A stretch of 64,000 nucleotides of DNA from Streptomyces sp. NBC_01142 (GTDB lineage: Bacteria; Actinomycetota; Actinomycetes; Streptomycetales; Streptomycetaceae). A program made the translations under genes and the position numbers. Positions 1 to 9,606 of this stretch are shown here, one piece after another (position 1 is the first letter of the stretch; each line of letters opens with the position of its first letter). The stretch is taken from assembly GCF_026341125.1 (NCBI RefSeq), contig NZ_JAPEOR010000001.1:434001-498000 (forward strand), in the 5' to 3' direction. The notes below the pieces were generated by a model, which ran no database searches, was not told the origin of the DNA, and saw nothing but the letters and a program-made list of their open reading frames with translations.

Positions 1-2
1 TC

Positions 3-374
3 GCCCGTTCCGCGGGTGCCTCCGTGCAGCTGCTGGCGAAGGAGGGCACGATGGCCCACCTTCGTATGCCGTCCGGCGAGATCCGGCTGGTCGACGCCCG
101 CTGCCGCGCCACCATCGGCGAGGTCGGCAACGCCGAGCAGTCGAACATCAACTGGGGCAAGGCCGGCCGTCTGCGCTGGAAGGGCGTTCGCCCGACCGTC
201 CGCGGTGTCGCGATGAACCCGGTTGACCACCCGCACGGTGGTGGTGAGGGCAAGACCTCCGGTGGTCGCCACCCGGTCAGCCCGTGGGGTCAGAAGGAGG
301 GTCGTACTCGCTCGCCGAAGAAGGCATCGAGCAAGTACATCGTCCGCCGCCGCAAGACGAACAAGAAGCGCTAG
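3..374 (+). CDS. rplB: 50S ribosomal protein L2, C-terminal part (partial)
   Basis: The gene enters from the left edge; 123 C-terminal residues are visible, ending at a TAG. L2 binds 23S rRNA and is needed for subunit joining and peptidyl-transferase activity. The conserved [12 protein letters not shown] segment, carrying the histidine closest to the catalytic centre in the family, is present around bases 214-250. The basic tail ([10 protein letters not shown]) is typical. It is followed 12 bp later by rpsS in the S10 operon. The start codon lies outside the window. Confidence 0.97.
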   Translation, partial: ARSAGASVQLLAKEGTMAHLRMPSGEIRLVDARCRATIGEVGNAEQSNINWGKAGRLRWKGVRPTVRGVAMNPVDHPHGGGEGKTSGGRHPVSPWGQKEGRTRSPKKASSKYIVRRRKTNKKR

Positions 375-386
375 GAGCGGGTTTAG

Positions 387-668
387 ATGCCGCGCAGTCT
401 CAAGAAGGGGCCCTTCGTCGACGACCACCTCATCAAGAAGGTGGACGTCCAGAACGAAGCAGGCACCAAGAACGTCATCAAGACCTGGTCCCGTCGCTCG
501 ATGATCGTCCCGGCCATGCTCGGCCACACGATCGCGGTGCACAACGGCAAGATCCACGTCCCGGTGTTCGTCACCGAGTCGATGGTCGGCCACAAGCTCG
601 GCGAGTTCTCGCCGACTCGCACCTTCCGCGGCCACGTCAAGGACGACCGGAAGTCGAAGCGCCGCTAA
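387..668 (+). CDS. rpsS: 30S ribosomal protein S19
   Basis: 93 residues, the usual family length. The N-terminus [15 protein letters not shown] and the segment [17 protein letters not shown] are S19 signatures. S19 sits in the 30S head and contacts S13 and the A-site finger. ATG start with a purine-rich stretch (aggagcggg) upstream. It lies between rplB and rplV in the S10 operon. Confidence 0.97.
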   Translation: MPRSLKKGPFVDDHLIKKVDVQNEAGTKNVIKTWSRRSMIVPAMLGHTIAVHNGKIHVPVFVTESMVGHKLGEFSPTRTFRGHVKDDRKSKRR

Positions 669-708
669 CGCGGGGTGACTGACTATGACTTACACCGAAG
701 GGACAACC

Positions 709-1056
709 ATGGAAGCCAGGGCCCAGGCGCGGTACATCCGCGTCACGCCCATGAAGGCCCGCCGAGTGGTGGACCTCATCCGTGGCATGGATGCCACGGA
801 GGCTCAGGCGGTCCTGCGTTTCGCCCCGCAGGCCGCGAGCGTGCCGGTTGGCAAGGTGCTTGACAGCGCCATTGCCAATGCTGCACACAACTACGACCAC
901 ACCGACGCCTCTTCGCTGGTCATCAGCGAGGCGTACGTGGACGAGGGTCCGACCCTGAAGCGGTTCCGTCCGCGTGCTCAGGGCCGTGCCTACCGGATCC
1001 GTAAGCGGACCAGCCACATCACCGTGGTCGTCAGCAGCAAGGAAGGAACCCGGTAA
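709..1056 (+). CDS. rplV: 50S ribosomal protein L22
   Basis: 115 residues starting [20 protein letters not shown], the usual actinobacterial start. An in-frame ATG at 685 would add eight residues, but 709 has the better ribosome-binding site (gaaggga) and matches family length. L22 lines the peptide exit tunnel; its beta-hairpin loop segment ([21 protein letters not shown]) is visible. The stop codon overlaps the rpsC start as TAATG. Confidence 0.95.
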   Translation: MEARAQARYIRVTPMKARRVVDLIRGMDATEAQAVLRFAPQAASVPVGKVLDSAIANAAHNYDHTDASSLVISEAYVDEGPTLKRFRPRAQGRAYRIRKRTSHITVVVSSKEGTR

Positions 1057-1907
1057 TGGGCCAGAAGGTTAACCCGCATGGGTTCCGGCTCGGCATCACC
1101 ACGGACTTCAAGTCCCGCTGGTACGCCGACAAGCTGTACAAGGACTACGTCAAGGAAGACGTTGCCATTCGTCGCATGATGACGAAGGGCATGGAGCGTG
1201 CCGGTATCTCGAAGGTTGAGATCGAGCGCACCCGCGACCGCGTCCGCGTTGACATCCACACCGCCCGCCCGGGCATCGTCATCGGCCGCCGTGGCGCCGA
1301 GGCCGACCGCATCCGTGGCGAGCTGGAGAAGCTGACCGGCAAGCAGGTCCAGCTGAACATCCTCGAGGTCAAGAACCCCGAGGTGGACGCTCAGCTGGTG
1401 GCCCAGGCCGTCGCCGAGCAGCTCTCCTCCCGCGTCTCCTTCCGTCGCGCCATGCGTAAGAGCATGCAGGGCACGATGAAGGCCGGCGCCAAGGGCATCA
1501 AGATCCAGTGCGGTGGCCGCCTCGGCGGCGCCGAGATGTCCCGCTCGGAGTTCTACCGCGAGGGCCGCGTGCCCCTGCACACGCTCCGTGCGAACGTCGA
1601 CTACGGCTTCTTCGAGGCCAAGACGACCTTCGGCCGTATCGGTGTGAAGGTCTGGATCTACAAGGGCGACGTCAAGAACATCGCCGAGGTCCGCGCCGAG
1701 AACGCTGCGGCCCGTGCGGGTAACCGCCCGGCCCGTGGTGGCGCCGGCGACCGTCCGGCCGGTGGCCGTGGCGGTCGTGGTGGCGAGCGGGGCGGCCGCG
1801 GTGGTCGCAAGCCGCAGCAGTCTGCGCCGGCAGCCGAGGCCTCCAAGGCCGAGGCTCCCGCCGCTGCCGCTGCTCCGGCTGCTGAGAGCACCGGAACGGA
1901 GGCCTGA
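1056..1907 (+). CDS. rpsC: 30S ribosomal protein S3 with Arg/Gly- and Ala/Pro-rich tail
   Basis: 283 residues. The N-terminal KH domain (motif [16 protein letters not shown], about residues 75-90) and the C-terminal S3 domain (to about residue 215) are complete. S3 lines the mRNA entry channel. Beyond the domain is an unusual tail: about 35 residues dominated by Arg-Gly, then about 35 Ala/Pro/Glu residues. Long tails are common in streptomycete S3, but the RGG-like part could bind RNA (inference). One-base overlap with rplV. Confidence 0.96.
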   Translation: MGQKVNPHGFRLGITTDFKSRWYADKLYKDYVKEDVAIRRMMTKGMERAGISKVEIERTRDRVRVDIHTARPGIVIGRRGAEADRIRGELEKLTGKQVQLNILEVKNPEVDAQLVAQAVAEQLSSRVSFRRAMRKSMQGTMKAGAKGIKIQCGGRLGGAEMSRSEFYREGRVPLHTLRANVDYGFFEAKTTFGRIGVKVWIYKGDVKNIAEVRAENAAARAGNRPARGGAGDRPAGGRGGRGGERGGRGGRKPQQSAPAAEASKAEAPAAAAAPAAESTGTEA

Positions 1908-1912
1908 CCGAA

Positions 1913-2332
1913 ATGCTGATCCCCCGTAGGGTCAAGCACCGCAAGCAGCACCACCCGAAGCGCAGCGGTATGTCCAAGGGTGGTACGCAGGTTGCGTTCG
2001 GCGAGTACGGCATTCAGGCCCTCACTCCGGCGTACGTGACCAACCGCCAGATCGAGGCGGCTCGTATCGCGATGACCCGCCACATCAAGCGTGGCGGCAA
2101 GGTCTGGATCAACATTTACCCGGACCGCCCGCTCACGAAGAAGCCTGCCGAGACCCGCATGGGTTCCGGTAAGGGTTCCCCCGAGTGGTGGATCGCGAAC
2201 GTCAAGCCCGGTCGGGTGATGTTCGAGCTGTCCTACCCGAACGAGAAGATTGCGCGTGAGGCGCTTACCCGCGCTGCTCACAAGCTTCCGATGAAGTGCC
2301 GGATCGTTCGGCGCGAGGCAGGTGAGTCGTGA
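1913..2332 (+). CDS. rplP: 50S ribosomal protein L16
   Basis: 139 residues, family length. [19 protein letters not shown] and the segment [22 protein letters not shown] are diagnostic. L16 shapes the tRNA-binding region near the A-site and organises 23S rRNA. Five bases separate it from rpsC; its stop overlaps the rpmC start as TGATG. Confidence 0.97.
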   Translation: MLIPRRVKHRKQHHPKRSGMSKGGTQVAFGEYGIQALTPAYVTNRQIEAARIAMTRHIKRGGKVWINIYPDRPLTKKPAETRMGSGKGSPEWWIANVKPGRVMFELSYPNEKIAREALTRAAHKLPMKCRIVRREAGES

Positions 2333-2556
2333 TGTCGGCCGGTACCAAGGCGTCCGAGCTGCGTGAGCTGGGCAACGAGGAGCTTGTTGGCAAGCTTCGC
2401 GAGGCCAAGGAAGAGCTGTTCAATCTCCGCTTCCAGGCGGCGACTGGTCAGCTCGAGAACCACGGTCGGCTCAAGGCCGTCCGCAAGGACATCGCGCGGA
2501 TCTACACCCTGATGCGTGAGCGCGAGCTGGGCATCGAGACGGTGGAGAGCGCCTGA
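2332..2556 (+). CDS. rpmC: 50S ribosomal protein L29
   Basis: 74 residues, starting [22 protein letters not shown] directly before (2329) is in frame, but the ATG at 2332, overlapping the rplP stop, is the likelier coupled start. L29 is an all-helical protein near the exit tunnel that helps bind trigger factor and SRP. The [15 protein letters not shown] motif is conserved. The stop overlaps rpsQ (TGATG). Confidence 0.95.
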   Translation: MSAGTKASELRELGNEELVGKLREAKEELFNLRFQAATGQLENHGRLKAVRKDIARIYTLMRERELGIETVESA

Positions 2557-2840
2557 TGAGCGAGAGCAACGTGACTGAGAAGAAGACCGACCGCGGATTC
2601 CGCAAGACCCGTGAGGGTCTGGTCGTCAGCGACAAGATGGACAAGACCGTCGTCGTCGCTGTCGAGGACCGCGTCAAGCACGCGCTGTACGGCAAGGTCA
2701 TCCGCCGTACGAACAAGCTCAAGGCGCACGACGAGCAGAACGCTGCCGGCGTCGGCGACCGCGTCCTCATCATGGAGACGCGTCCGCTGTCGGCGAGCAA
2801 GCGCTGGCGCATCGTCGAGATCCTCGAGAAGGCCAAGTAA
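2556..2840 (+). CDS. rpsQ: 30S ribosomal protein S17
   Basis: 94 residues. Contains the OB-fold core typical of S17 ([14 protein letters not shown] and [22 protein letters not shown]). The first roughly 15 residues ([15 protein letters not shown]) are an actinobacterial-type extension. S17 is a primary 16S rRNA binder. Coupled to rpmC; followed by a hairpin and a 113-bp gap before rplN. Confidence 0.96.
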   Translation: MSESNVTEKKTDRGFRKTREGLVVSDKMDKTVVVAVEDRVKHALYGKVIRRTNKLKAHDEQNAAGVGDRVLIMETRPLSASKRWRIVEILEKAK

Positions 2841-2842
2841 TT

Positions 2843-2864
2843 ACCTGAGGGGTTTCCCTCAGGT
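2843..2864 (+). terminator. Hairpin after rpsQ
   Basis: Perfect 9-bp inverted repeat (ACCTGAGGG, 4-nt loop, CCCTCAGGT) starting 2 bp after the rpsQ stop. No U-run follows, so it may be an attenuator, an RNA-processing signal or a factor-independent terminator of streptomycete type. It sits at the S10/spc operon boundary. Confidence 0.6.
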
Positions 2865-2953
2865 CGGTTCCGCCAGGCTCGGTGGGGACTGCGCTGTGAG
2901 ATTCAGAAGCAGCCAGTCCCCGCCGGGAACCGGCAGACAATCAGGAGATAGAC

Positions 2954-3322
2954 GTGATCCAGCAGGAGTCGCGACTGCGTGTCGCCGACAACACTGGTGC
3001 CAAGGAAGTCCTTTGCATCCGTGTTCTCGGTGGCTCGGGTCGCCGCTACGCGGGCATCGGTGACGTCATTGTCGCCACCGTCAAGGACGCGATCCCCGGC
3101 GGCAACGTGAAGAAGGGTGACGTCGTCAAGGCGGTCATCGTTCGCACCGTCAAGGAGCGTCGTCGTCAGGACGGCTCGTACATCCGCTTCGACGAGAACG
3201 CCGCCGTCATTCTGAAGAACGACGGCGACCCTCGTGGCACCCGTATCTTCGGCCCGGTGGGCCGTGAGCTGCGCGAGAAGAAGTTCATGAAGATCATCTC
3301 GCTCGCGCCGGAGGTGCTGTAA
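2954..3322 (+). CDS. rplN: 50S ribosomal protein L14
   Basis: 122 residues, family length, GTG start preceded by aggaga. [28 protein letters not shown] and the [15 protein letters not shown] motif identify L14, which lies at the subunit interface and binds RsfS. First gene of the spc operon; rplX begins 2 bp after its stop. Confidence 0.97.
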   Translation: MIQQESRLRVADNTGAKEVLCIRVLGGSGRRYAGIGDVIVATVKDAIPGGNVKKGDVVKAVIVRTVKERRRQDGSYIRFDENAAVILKNDGDPRGTRIFGPVGRELREKKFMKIISLAPEVL

Positions 3323-3324
3323 GC

Positions 3325-3648
3325 ATGAAGATCAAGAAGGGCGACCTGGTTCAGGTCATCACCGGCAAGGACAAGGGCAAGCAGGGCAAGGTCATTCAGG
3401 CCTTCCCCCGCGAGGACCGCGTCCTGGTCGAGGGTGTCAACCGGGTCAAGAAGCACACCAAGGCCGGACAGACCGCTCGTGGTTCGCAGACCGGCGGCAT
3501 CGTGACCACCGAAGCCCCTGTCCACGTCAGCAACGTTCAGCTGGTTGTGGAGAAGGACGGCAACAAGGTCGTCACCCGCGTCGGCTACCGCTTTGACGAC
3601 GAGGGCAACAAGATCCGCGTTGCCAAGCGGACCGGTGAGGACATCTGA
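3325..3648 (+). CDS. rplX: 50S ribosomal protein L24
   Basis: 107 residues. The KOW motif ([20 protein letters not shown]) opens the protein. L24 initiates 50S assembly by binding the 5' end of 23S rRNA. Its stop overlaps the rplE start (TGATG), indicating translational coupling. Confidence 0.97.
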   Translation: MKIKKGDLVQVITGKDKGKQGKVIQAFPREDRVLVEGVNRVKKHTKAGQTARGSQTGGIVTTEAPVHVSNVQLVVEKDGNKVVTRVGYRFDDEGNKIRVAKRTGEDI

Positions 3649-4208
3649 TGACTGCCACCACCAACGCGCCGCGTCTGAAGCTGCGCTACCGCGAGGAGAT
3701 CACCGGCAAGCTGCGTGAGGAGTTCTCCTACGAGAACGTCATGCAGATCCCCGGTCTCGTCAAGATCGTGGTCAACATGGGTGTGGGCGACGCCGCCCGC
3801 GACTCCAAGCTGATCGACGGCGCGATTCGCGACCTCACCACGATCACCGGCCAGAAGCCGGCCGTCACCAAGGCCCGGAAGTCCATCGCGCAGTTCAAGC
3901 TGCGTGAGGGTCAGCCGATCGGCTGCCACGTCACCCTCCGTGGTGACCGCATGTGGGAGTTCCTGGACCGTACGCTGTCGCTCGCGCTGCCGCGTATCCG
4001 TGACTTCCGTGGTCTGTCGCCGAAGCAGTTCGACGGCCGTGGTAACTACACCTTCGGTCTCACGGAGCAGGTCATGTTCCACGAGATCGACCAGGACAAG
4101 ATCGACCGGGTCCGGGGCATGGACATCACCGTGGTCACCACGGCGACCAACGACGACGAGGGTCGTGCCCTCCTTCGTCACCTCGGCTTCCCGTTCAAGG
4201 AGAACTGA
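3648..4208 (+). CDS. rplE: 50S ribosomal protein L5
   Basis: 186 residues. Conserved segments [40 protein letters not shown] and [20 protein letters not shown] are complete. L5 binds 5S rRNA and contacts P-site tRNA. Overlaps rplX by one base and is 2 bp from the S14 gene. Confidence 0.97.
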   Translation: MTATTNAPRLKLRYREEITGKLREEFSYENVMQIPGLVKIVVNMGVGDAARDSKLIDGAIRDLTTITGQKPAVTKARKSIAQFKLREGQPIGCHVTLRGDRMWEFLDRTLSLALPRIRDFRGLSPKQFDGRGNYTFGLTEQVMFHEIDQDKIDRVRGMDITVVTTATNDDEGRALLRHLGFPFKEN

Positions 4209-4210
4209 CC

Positions 4211-4396
4211 GTGGCGAAGAAGGCTCTGATCGCTAAGGCCGCCCGCAAGCCGAAGTTCGGTGTGCGCGCGTACACCCGCTGCCAGCGCTGCGGCCGGCCC
4301 CACTCCGTCTACCGCAAGTTCGGCCTGTGCCGCGTGTGCCTTCGTGAGATGGCTCACCGTGGCGAGCTGCCGGGCGTGACCAAGAGCTCCTGGTAA
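4211..4396 (+). CDS. rpsZ: 30S ribosomal protein S14, zinc-binding (type Z)
   Basis: 61 residues, GTG start. The four cysteines of a zinc ribbon (RCQRCG, then LCRVC) are intact, so this is the C+ short form. Streptomycetes usually carry a second, zinc-free S14 in a Zur-regulated locus elsewhere; it is not in this window. Last gene before a hairpin pair and a 225-bp gap. Confidence 0.97.
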   Translation: MAKKALIAKAARKPKFGVRAYTRCQRCGRPHSVYRKFGLCRVCLREMAHRGELPGVTKSSW

Positions 4397-4400
4397 TTCC

Positions 4401-4422
4401 CGTACGCCCAAAGGGCAGTACG
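4401..4422 (+). terminator. Hairpin after rpsZ
   Basis: Nine paired bases with a single bulged A (CGTAC-GCCC, AAA loop, GGGC-A-GTACG), starting 4 bp after the S14 stop. A second 6-bp hairpin (TTACCG/CGGTAA, 4427-4446) follows at once. Together they suggest termination or attenuation between rpsZ and rpsH. Confidence 0.55.
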
Positions 4423-4621
4423 AGCATTACCGGAAGCTCTCGGTAAGTATCTGGTCGGCGGGAGCCCTCCTCCACATGCCGTAGGCTTGTGGGGTTGGGC
4501 GCCCGTCGCCCTGACCGACTTACTACGCCGTAGGTCCCCGCACCGCACCCGTCCCGCCACTGAGTGGGGAGAGGGATGGCGCATACAGGAAACCCCGGCG
4601 AGAGAGGCCGAAGGCCAATTC

Positions 4622-5020
4622 ATGACCATGACTGATCCGATCGCGGACATGCTGACTCGTCTGCGTAACGCGAACTCGGCGTACCACGACACCGTGGCTA
4701 TGCCGCACAGCAAGATCAAGTCGCACATCGCGGAGATCCTCCAGCAGGAGGGCTTCATCACCGGCTGGAAGGTCGAGGACGCCGAGGTCGGCAAGAGCCT
4801 CGTTCTCGAGCTGAAGTTCGGCCCGAACCGTGAGCGCTCCATTGCGGGCATCAAGCGGATCTCGAAGCCGGGTCTGCGTGTGTACGCGAAGTCCACCAAC
4901 CTGCCGAGGGTCCTTGGCGGCCTGGGCGTGGCGATCATCTCCACGTCCCACGGTCTTCTGACCGGCCAGCAGGCAGGCAAGAAGGGCGTAGGTGGGGAAG
5001 TCCTCGCCTACGTCTGGTAG
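4622..5020 (+). CDS. rpsH: 30S ribosomal protein S8
   Basis: 132 residues starting [18 protein letters not shown]. The frame is open upstream to 4487, but family alignment and the aggccg stretch before 4622 favour this start. S8 binds the central domain of 16S rRNA and in many bacteria autoregulates the spc operon. The C-terminal [11 protein letters not shown] is conserved. The 225-bp upstream gap probably holds a secondary promoter, though I could not define one. Confidence 0.96.
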   Translation: MTMTDPIADMLTRLRNANSAYHDTVAMPHSKIKSHIAEILQQEGFITGWKVEDAEVGKSLVLELKFGPNRERSIAGIKRISKPGLRVYAKSTNLPRVLGGLGVAIISTSHGLLTGQQAGKKGVGGEVLAYVW

Positions 5021-5041
5021 TCGGGAACGGAGGAAAAGCTA

Positions 5042-5581
5042 ATGTCGCGAATCGGCAAGCTCCCCATCCAGGTTCCCGCCGGTGTGGACGTCACCATCGA
5101 TGGCCGTACGGTCGCGGTGAAGGGCCCCAAGGGTGCCCTCTCCCACACCGTCGCCGCGCCGATCGAGATCGTTAAGGGTGAGGACGGCGTTCTGAACGTC
5201 ACCCGCCCGAACGACGAGCGTCAGAACAAGGCTCTGCACGGCCTGTCCCGCACGCTGGTGGCGAACATGATCACCGGCGTGACCCAGGGTTACGTCAAGG
5301 CGCTCGAGATCAGCGGTGTCGGTTACCGCGTCGCCGCGAAGGGCTCCAACCTGGAGTTCCAGCTCGGTTACAGCCACTCGATCCTGGTGGAGGCGCCCGA
5401 GGGCATCTCCTTCAAGGTCGAGTCGCCGACCAAGTTCTCGGTCGAGGGCATCGACAAGCAGAAGGTCGGCGAGGTCGCCGCGAACATCCGCAAGCTGCGT
5501 AAGCCCGACCCGTACAAGGCCAAGGGCGTCAAGTACGCGGGCGAGGTCATCCGCCGCAAGGTCGGAAAGGCGGGTAAGTAA
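5042..5581 (+). CDS. rplF: 50S ribosomal protein L6
   Basis: 179 residues, start [17 protein letters not shown] with ggagg upstream. L6 is a duplicated-fold protein near the GTPase-associated centre. The conserved C-terminal [19 protein letters not shown] is present. rplR starts 3 bp downstream. Confidence 0.97.
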   Translation: MSRIGKLPIQVPAGVDVTIDGRTVAVKGPKGALSHTVAAPIEIVKGEDGVLNVTRPNDERQNKALHGLSRTLVANMITGVTQGYVKALEISGVGYRVAAKGSNLEFQLGYSHSILVEAPEGISFKVESPTKFSVEGIDKQKVGEVAANIRKLRKPDPYKAKGVKYAGEVIRRKVGKAGK

Positions 5582-5584
5582 GCC

Positions 5585-5968
5585 ATGGCATACGGTGTAA
5601 AGATCGCCAAGGGCGACGCGTACAAGCGCGCTGCCATCAAGCGCCGCCACATCCGCGTCCGCAAGCACGTCTCCGGCACGCCGGAGCGTCCGCGCCTGGT
5701 CGTGACGCGCTCCAACCGCAACATCGTTGCGCAGGTCATCGACGACATCGCGGGCCACACGCTCGCGTCGGCGTCGACCCTGGACGCTTCGATCCGCGGT
5801 GGCGAGGGCGACAAGAGCGCCCAGGCCCAGCAGGTCGGCGCGCTGGTGGCCGAGCGTGCGAAGGCTGCCGGCGTCGAGGCTGTCGTGTTCGACCGTGGTG
5901 GCAACAGGTACGCCGGGCGCATTGCCGCTCTGGCTGACGCCGCCCGCGAAGCCGGGCTGAAGTTCTAA
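5585..5968 (+). CDS. rplR: 50S ribosomal protein L18
   Basis: 127 residues. The segment [18 protein letters not shown] and the C-terminus [20 protein letters not shown] are L18 hallmarks. It binds 5S rRNA together with L5 in the central protuberance. ATG start right after rplF. Confidence 0.97.
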   Translation: MAYGVKIAKGDAYKRAAIKRRHIRVRKHVSGTPERPRLVVTRSNRNIVAQVIDDIAGHTLASASTLDASIRGGEGDKSAQAQQVGALVAERAKAAGVEAVVFDRGGNRYAGRIAALADAAREAGLKF

Positions 5969-6014
5969 GCCCCGGTTCCGGGACTAACGGACGTAACAGA
6001 GAGAGGTAAATCCA

Positions 6015-6617
6015 ATGGCTGGACCCCAGCGCCGCGGAAGCGGTGCCGGTGGCGGCGAGCGGCGGGACCGGAAGGGTCGCGACGGTGGCCCTGCCGCCGA
6101 AAAGACCGCATACGTTGAGCGCGTTGTCGCGATCAACCGCGTCGCCAAGGTTGTCAAGGGTGGTCGCCGCTTCAGCTTCACCGCGCTGGTCGTGGTGGGC
6201 GACGGTGACGGCACCGTAGGTGTCGGATACGGCAAGGCCAAGGAAGTTCCCGCGGCCATCGCCAAGGGCGTGGAAGAGGCCAAGAAGAACTTCTTCAAGG
6301 TTCCGCGCATCCAGGGCACCATTCCTCACCCGATCACGGGCGAGCGTGCCGCGGGCGTCGTGCTGCTGAAGCCGGCTGCTCCCGGTACCGGTGTTATCGC
6401 CGGTGGCCCGGTGCGCGCCGTTCTGGAGTGCGCCGGCGTTCACGACATCCTGTCGAAGTCGCTCGGCTCTTCCAACGCGATCAACATCGTGCACGCGACC
6501 GTGGCGGCCCTCAAGGGCCTGCAGCGTCCCGAGGAGATCGCGGCTCGCCGTGGTCTGCCCCTCGAGGACGTCGCCCCCGCGGCTCTGCTTCGTGCACGTG
6601 CGGGAGCGGGTGCGTAA
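6015..6617 (+). CDS. rpsE: 30S ribosomal protein S5
   Basis: 200 residues with gagaggt upstream. A Gly/Arg-rich N-terminal extension (about 25 residues) precedes the double-stranded-RNA-binding S5 domain ([21 protein letters not shown]) and the C-terminal domain ([17 protein letters not shown]). S5 is involved in decoding fidelity and mRNA unwinding. The stop overlaps rpmD (TAATG). Confidence 0.97.
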   Translation: MAGPQRRGSGAGGGERRDRKGRDGGPAAEKTAYVERVVAINRVAKVVKGGRRFSFTALVVVGDGDGTVGVGYGKAKEVPAAIAKGVEEAKKNFFKVPRIQGTIPHPITGERAAGVVLLKPAAPGTGVIAGGPVRAVLECAGVHDILSKSLGSSNAINIVHATVAALKGLQRPEEIAARRGLPLEDVAPAALLRARAGAGA

Positions 6618-6799
6618 TGGCCCGTCTCAAGATCACGCAGACGAAGTCGTACATCGGTAGCAAGCAGAACCACCGCGACACCCTTCGTTCGCTCGGGCTG
6701 AAGCGCCTGCACGACGTGGTTGTCAAGGAGGACCGCCCCGAGTTCCGCGGAATGGTGCACACCGTCCGCCACCTCGTGACGGTTGAGGAGGTCGACTGA
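6617..6799 (+). CDS. rpmD: 50S ribosomal protein L30
   Basis: 60 residues, family length, beginning [17 protein letters not shown] with the [16 protein letters not shown] core. Coupled to rpsE by a one-base overlap; rplO begins one base after its stop. Confidence 0.97.
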   Translation: MARLKITQTKSYIGSKQNHRDTLRSLGLKRLHDVVVKEDRPEFRGMVHTVRHLVTVEEVD

Positions 6800-6800
6800 C

Positions 6801-7256
6801 ATGGCGGAGCAGAACCCGCTGAAGGTCCACAACCTCCGTCCTGCCCCGGGCGCCAAGACTGCCAAGACCCGTGTGGGTCGTGGTGAGGCGTCCAAGGGTA
6901 AGACCGCAGGTCGTGGTACCAAGGGCACCAAGGCCCGTTACCAGGTTCCGGAGCGCTTCGAGGGTGGGCAGATGCCCCTCCACATGCGTCTCCCGAAGCT
7001 CAAGGGCTTCAAGAACCCGTTCCGCACCGAGTACCAGGTCGTGAACCTGGACAAGCTCGGCGCTCTCTACCCCGAGGGTGGAGAGGTCACTGTCGCCGAT
7101 CTGGTCGACAAGGGCGCGGTTCGCAAGAACAGCCTCGTCAAGGTCCTGGGCCAGGGCGAGATCTCCGTGGCGCTGCAGGTGACGGTTGACGCCGTCTCCG
7201 GCTCCGCCAAGGAGAAGATTGCCGCTGCCGGCGGCACCGTCACCGAGCTCGTCTGA
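6801..7256 (+). CDS. rplO: 50S ribosomal protein L15
   Basis: 151 residues starting [20 protein letters not shown]. The glycine-rich [10 protein letters not shown] region and [20 protein letters not shown] identify L15, a late-assembly 23S rRNA binder. Last ribosomal gene before a strong hairpin and the secY leader. Confidence 0.97.
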   Translation: MAEQNPLKVHNLRPAPGAKTAKTRVGRGEASKGKTAGRGTKGTKARYQVPERFEGGQMPLHMRLPKLKGFKNPFRTEYQVVNLDKLGALYPEGGEVTVADLVDKGAVRKNSLVKVLGQGEISVALQVTVDAVSGSAKEKIAAAGGTVTELV

Positions 7257-7283
7257 GACGAGTTCAGTGGCTGAAAGCTGAAA

Positions 7284-7325
7284 ACCGACCGGGGATGCCT
7301 CCCAAAAGGGGCATCCCCGGTTGGT
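7284..7325 (+). terminator. Strong hairpin between rplO and secY
   Basis: A 16-bp stem (ACCGACCGGGGATGCC against GGCATCCCCGGTTGGT, one G-U pair) with a 10-nt loop, 27 bp after rplO. Strong enough to terminate or attenuate. The 180 bp that follow, up to secY, probably carry a separate promoter that I could not define confidently. Confidence 0.75.
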
Positions 7326-7506
7326 CGTTCCTAGGGGGGCACTGTCGCCGGTAAGGTGGCGTGCACTGTTGCTGTAAACACAGGGGGTTTTGCCCCTTGG
7401 CCGTGTGGTCCGCCCGACCGGGACCGTGCGGGATTGCTGATTCGTATTCGTCGATCCTCAATACCGTCACCTCTGACGCAGTAGCGCGGGGGTCGCAGGA
7501 GGCACC

Positions 7507-8823
7507 GTGCTCACCGCGTTCGCCCGGGCGTTCAAGACGCCCGACCTGCGCAAGAAGCTGCTCTTCACACTCGCCATCATCGTGCTGTACCGACTGGGGT
7601 CGCACATCCCGGTCCCGGGCGTGAGTTACCAGAACGTACAGATCTGTGTAGAAGCGGCCCAGAAGGGCAACAACGGACTGTTCGGCCTGGTGAACATGTT
7701 CAGCGGCGGGGCGCTGCTGCAGATCACCATCTTTGCGCTCGGCATCATGCCGTACATCACGGCGAGCATCATCCTGCAGCTGCTGACCGTGGTCATTCCG
7801 CGGCTGGAGGCCCTCAAGAAGGAGGGCCAGTCCGGCACTGCGAAGATCACGCAGTACACGCGTTACCTGACCGTGGCGCTTGCCGTGCTGCAGGGCACCG
7901 GCCTGGTGGCCACGGCCCGCAGTGGTGCGCTCTTCAGCGGCTGCCGGGTGTCCACGCAGATCGTGCCCGACCGGTCGATCTTCACCACCGTCGTCATGGT
8001 CGTCACCATGACCGCGGGTACGGCGGCGGTCATGTGGCTCGGTGAGCTCATCACCGACCGCGGTATCGGCAACGGCATGTCGATCCTGATGTTCATCTCG
8101 ATCGCGGCCGGCTTCCCGGGCGCCCTGTGGGCCATCAAGGAGAGCGGCAAGCTCGCCGGAGGCTGGATCGAGTTCAGCACGGTCATCCTGATCGGCTTCG
8201 TGATGGTCGGGCTCGTGGTCTTCGTCGAACAGGCCCAGCGCCGGATCCCGGTGCAGTACGCGAAGCGCATGATCGGCCGGAAGTCGTACGGCGGAACGTC
8301 CACATATATCCCGCTCAAGGTGAACCAGGCGGGTGTGATTCCCGTCATCTTCGCCTCGTCGCTGCTCTACATCCCGCTGCTGGTCGTTCAGTTCGGCGGC
8401 GGTAATTCAGCGTGGGCCACCTGGATCCAGCAGCACATGGTGGACGGTAAGCCGCCGCACACCGTCGTTTACTTCCTTCTGATCGTGTTCTTCGCCTTCT
8501 TCTATGTGGCGATTACGTTCAACCCCCAGGAAGTCGCCGACAACATGAAGAAGTATGGTGGCTTCATCCCGGGGATCCGGGCCGGTCGACCCACCGCCGA
8601 GTACCTGAGCTACGTGCTCAACAGGATCACTTGGCCGGGCTCGCTGTACTTGGGTCTGATCGCTCTTGTGCCGACGATGGCGTTGGCAGGCTTCGGCGGC
8701 GCGAACCAGAACTTCCCGTTCGGCGGGACGAGCATCCTGATCATCGTGGGTGTGGGTCTGGAAACCGTGAAGCAGATCGAGAGCCAGCTCCAGCAGCGCA
8801 ATTACGAAGGGTTCCTCCGCTGA
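7507..8823 (+). CDS. secY: Preprotein translocase subunit SecY
   Basis: 438 residues, GTG start after gcaggaggc. SecY forms the protein-conducting channel of the Sec translocon in the cytoplasmic membrane. About ten hydrophobic segments are visible; the plug and pore-ring region (GVSYQNVQICVEAAQ to NMFSGGALLQITIFALGIMP) and the cytoplasmic loop MIGRKSYGGTSTYIPLKVNQ are conserved. Overlaps adk by one base (TGATG). Confidence 0.98.
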   Translation: MLTAFARAFKTPDLRKKLLFTLAIIVLYRLGSHIPVPGVSYQNVQICVEAAQKGNNGLFGLVNMFSGGALLQITIFALGIMPYITASIILQLLTVVIPRLEALKKEGQSGTAKITQYTRYLTVALAVLQGTGLVATARSGALFSGCRVSTQIVPDRSIFTTVVMVVTMTAGTAAVMWLGELITDRGIGNGMSILMFISIAAGFPGALWAIKESGKLAGGWIEFSTVILIGFVMVGLVVFVEQAQRRIPVQYAKRMIGRKSYGGTSTYIPLKVNQAGVIPVIFASSLLYIPLLVVQFGGGNSAWATWIQQHMVDGKPPHTVVYFLLIVFFAFFYVAITFNPQEVADNMKKYGGFIPGIRAGRPTAEYLSYVLNRITWPGSLYLGLIALVPTMALAGFGGANQNFPFGGTSILIIVGVGLETVKQIESQLQQRNYEGFLR

Positions 8824-9488
8824 TGCGAATCGTCCTCGTCGGACCGCCCGGTGCCGGCAAGGGAACGCAGGCTGCGTACCTTGCCAAGAACCTGTCGATC
8901 CCGCACATCTCCACGGGCGACCTCTTCCGCGCCAACATCTCCCAGGGCACGGAGCTCGGGAAGCAGGCCAAGGCGTATATGGACGCCGGCAACCTCGTAC
9001 CCGACGAGATCACCATCGCGATGGCCAAGGACCGCATGTCCCAGCCGGACGCCCAGAACGGCTTCCTGCTGGACGGCTTCCCGCGCAATGTCTCGCAGGC
9101 CCAGGCACTCGACGAGATGCTGAATTCCGAGGGCATGAAGCTGGACGCCGTGCTCGACCTGGAGGTCGAGGAGGACGAGGTCGTCAAGCGGATCGCCGGC
9201 CGCCGGATCTGCCGCAACGACAGTGCGCACGTCTTCCACGTGACGTACAACCCGCCGAAGACGGAGGGTGTCTGCGACGCGTGCGGCGGCGAGCTGTACC
9301 AGCGCGACGACGACACCGAGGAGACCGTGCGCAGGCGGCTCGAGGTCTACCACACGCAGACCGAGCCGATCATCGACTACTACAAGGCCCAGGGCCTGGT
9401 GGTCACCATCTCCGCGCTGGGCAAGGTCACCGAGGTGACGCAGCGGGCGATGGAGGCACTGCAGGTGGACCGGGCCGCACAGGCCTGA
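8823..9488 (+). CDS. adk: Adenylate kinase
   Basis: 221 residues. Catalyses ATP + AMP to 2 ADP. P-loop GPPGAGKGT at residues 8-16; LLDGFPRNVSQAQ is the AMP/CORE motif. The LID is the long form with a partial metal-site pattern: CRND...H in the first half and CDAC in the second, so the first half lacks a CxxC and zinc binding is uncertain. Translationally coupled to secY. Confidence 0.97.
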   Translation: MRIVLVGPPGAGKGTQAAYLAKNLSIPHISTGDLFRANISQGTELGKQAKAYMDAGNLVPDEITIAMAKDRMSQPDAQNGFLLDGFPRNVSQAQALDEMLNSEGMKLDAVLDLEVEEDEVVKRIAGRRICRNDSAHVFHVTYNPPKTEGVCDACGGELYQRDDDTEETVRRRLEVYHTQTEPIIDYYKAQGLVVTISALGKVTEVTQRAMEALQVDRAAQA

Positions 9489-9523
9489 GTCGCAGCAGTA
9501 CGCAGCAGAGCAGTACGTACGAG

Positions 9524-9558
9524 TACGGCCGCGGTGTCCTAGGGGCGCCGCGGCCGTA
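9524..9558 (+). terminator. Hairpin after adk
   Basis: Perfect 11-bp stem (TACGGCCGCGG/CCGCGGCCGTA) with a 13-nt loop, 36 bp after the adk stop and 49 bp before map. Likely terminator of the secY-adk unit. Confidence 0.7.
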
Positions 9559-9606
9559 TTGTTGAGTAGCCCTTTGTCGAGTCGACCCAGAAAGGCGCCA
9601 GCCGCA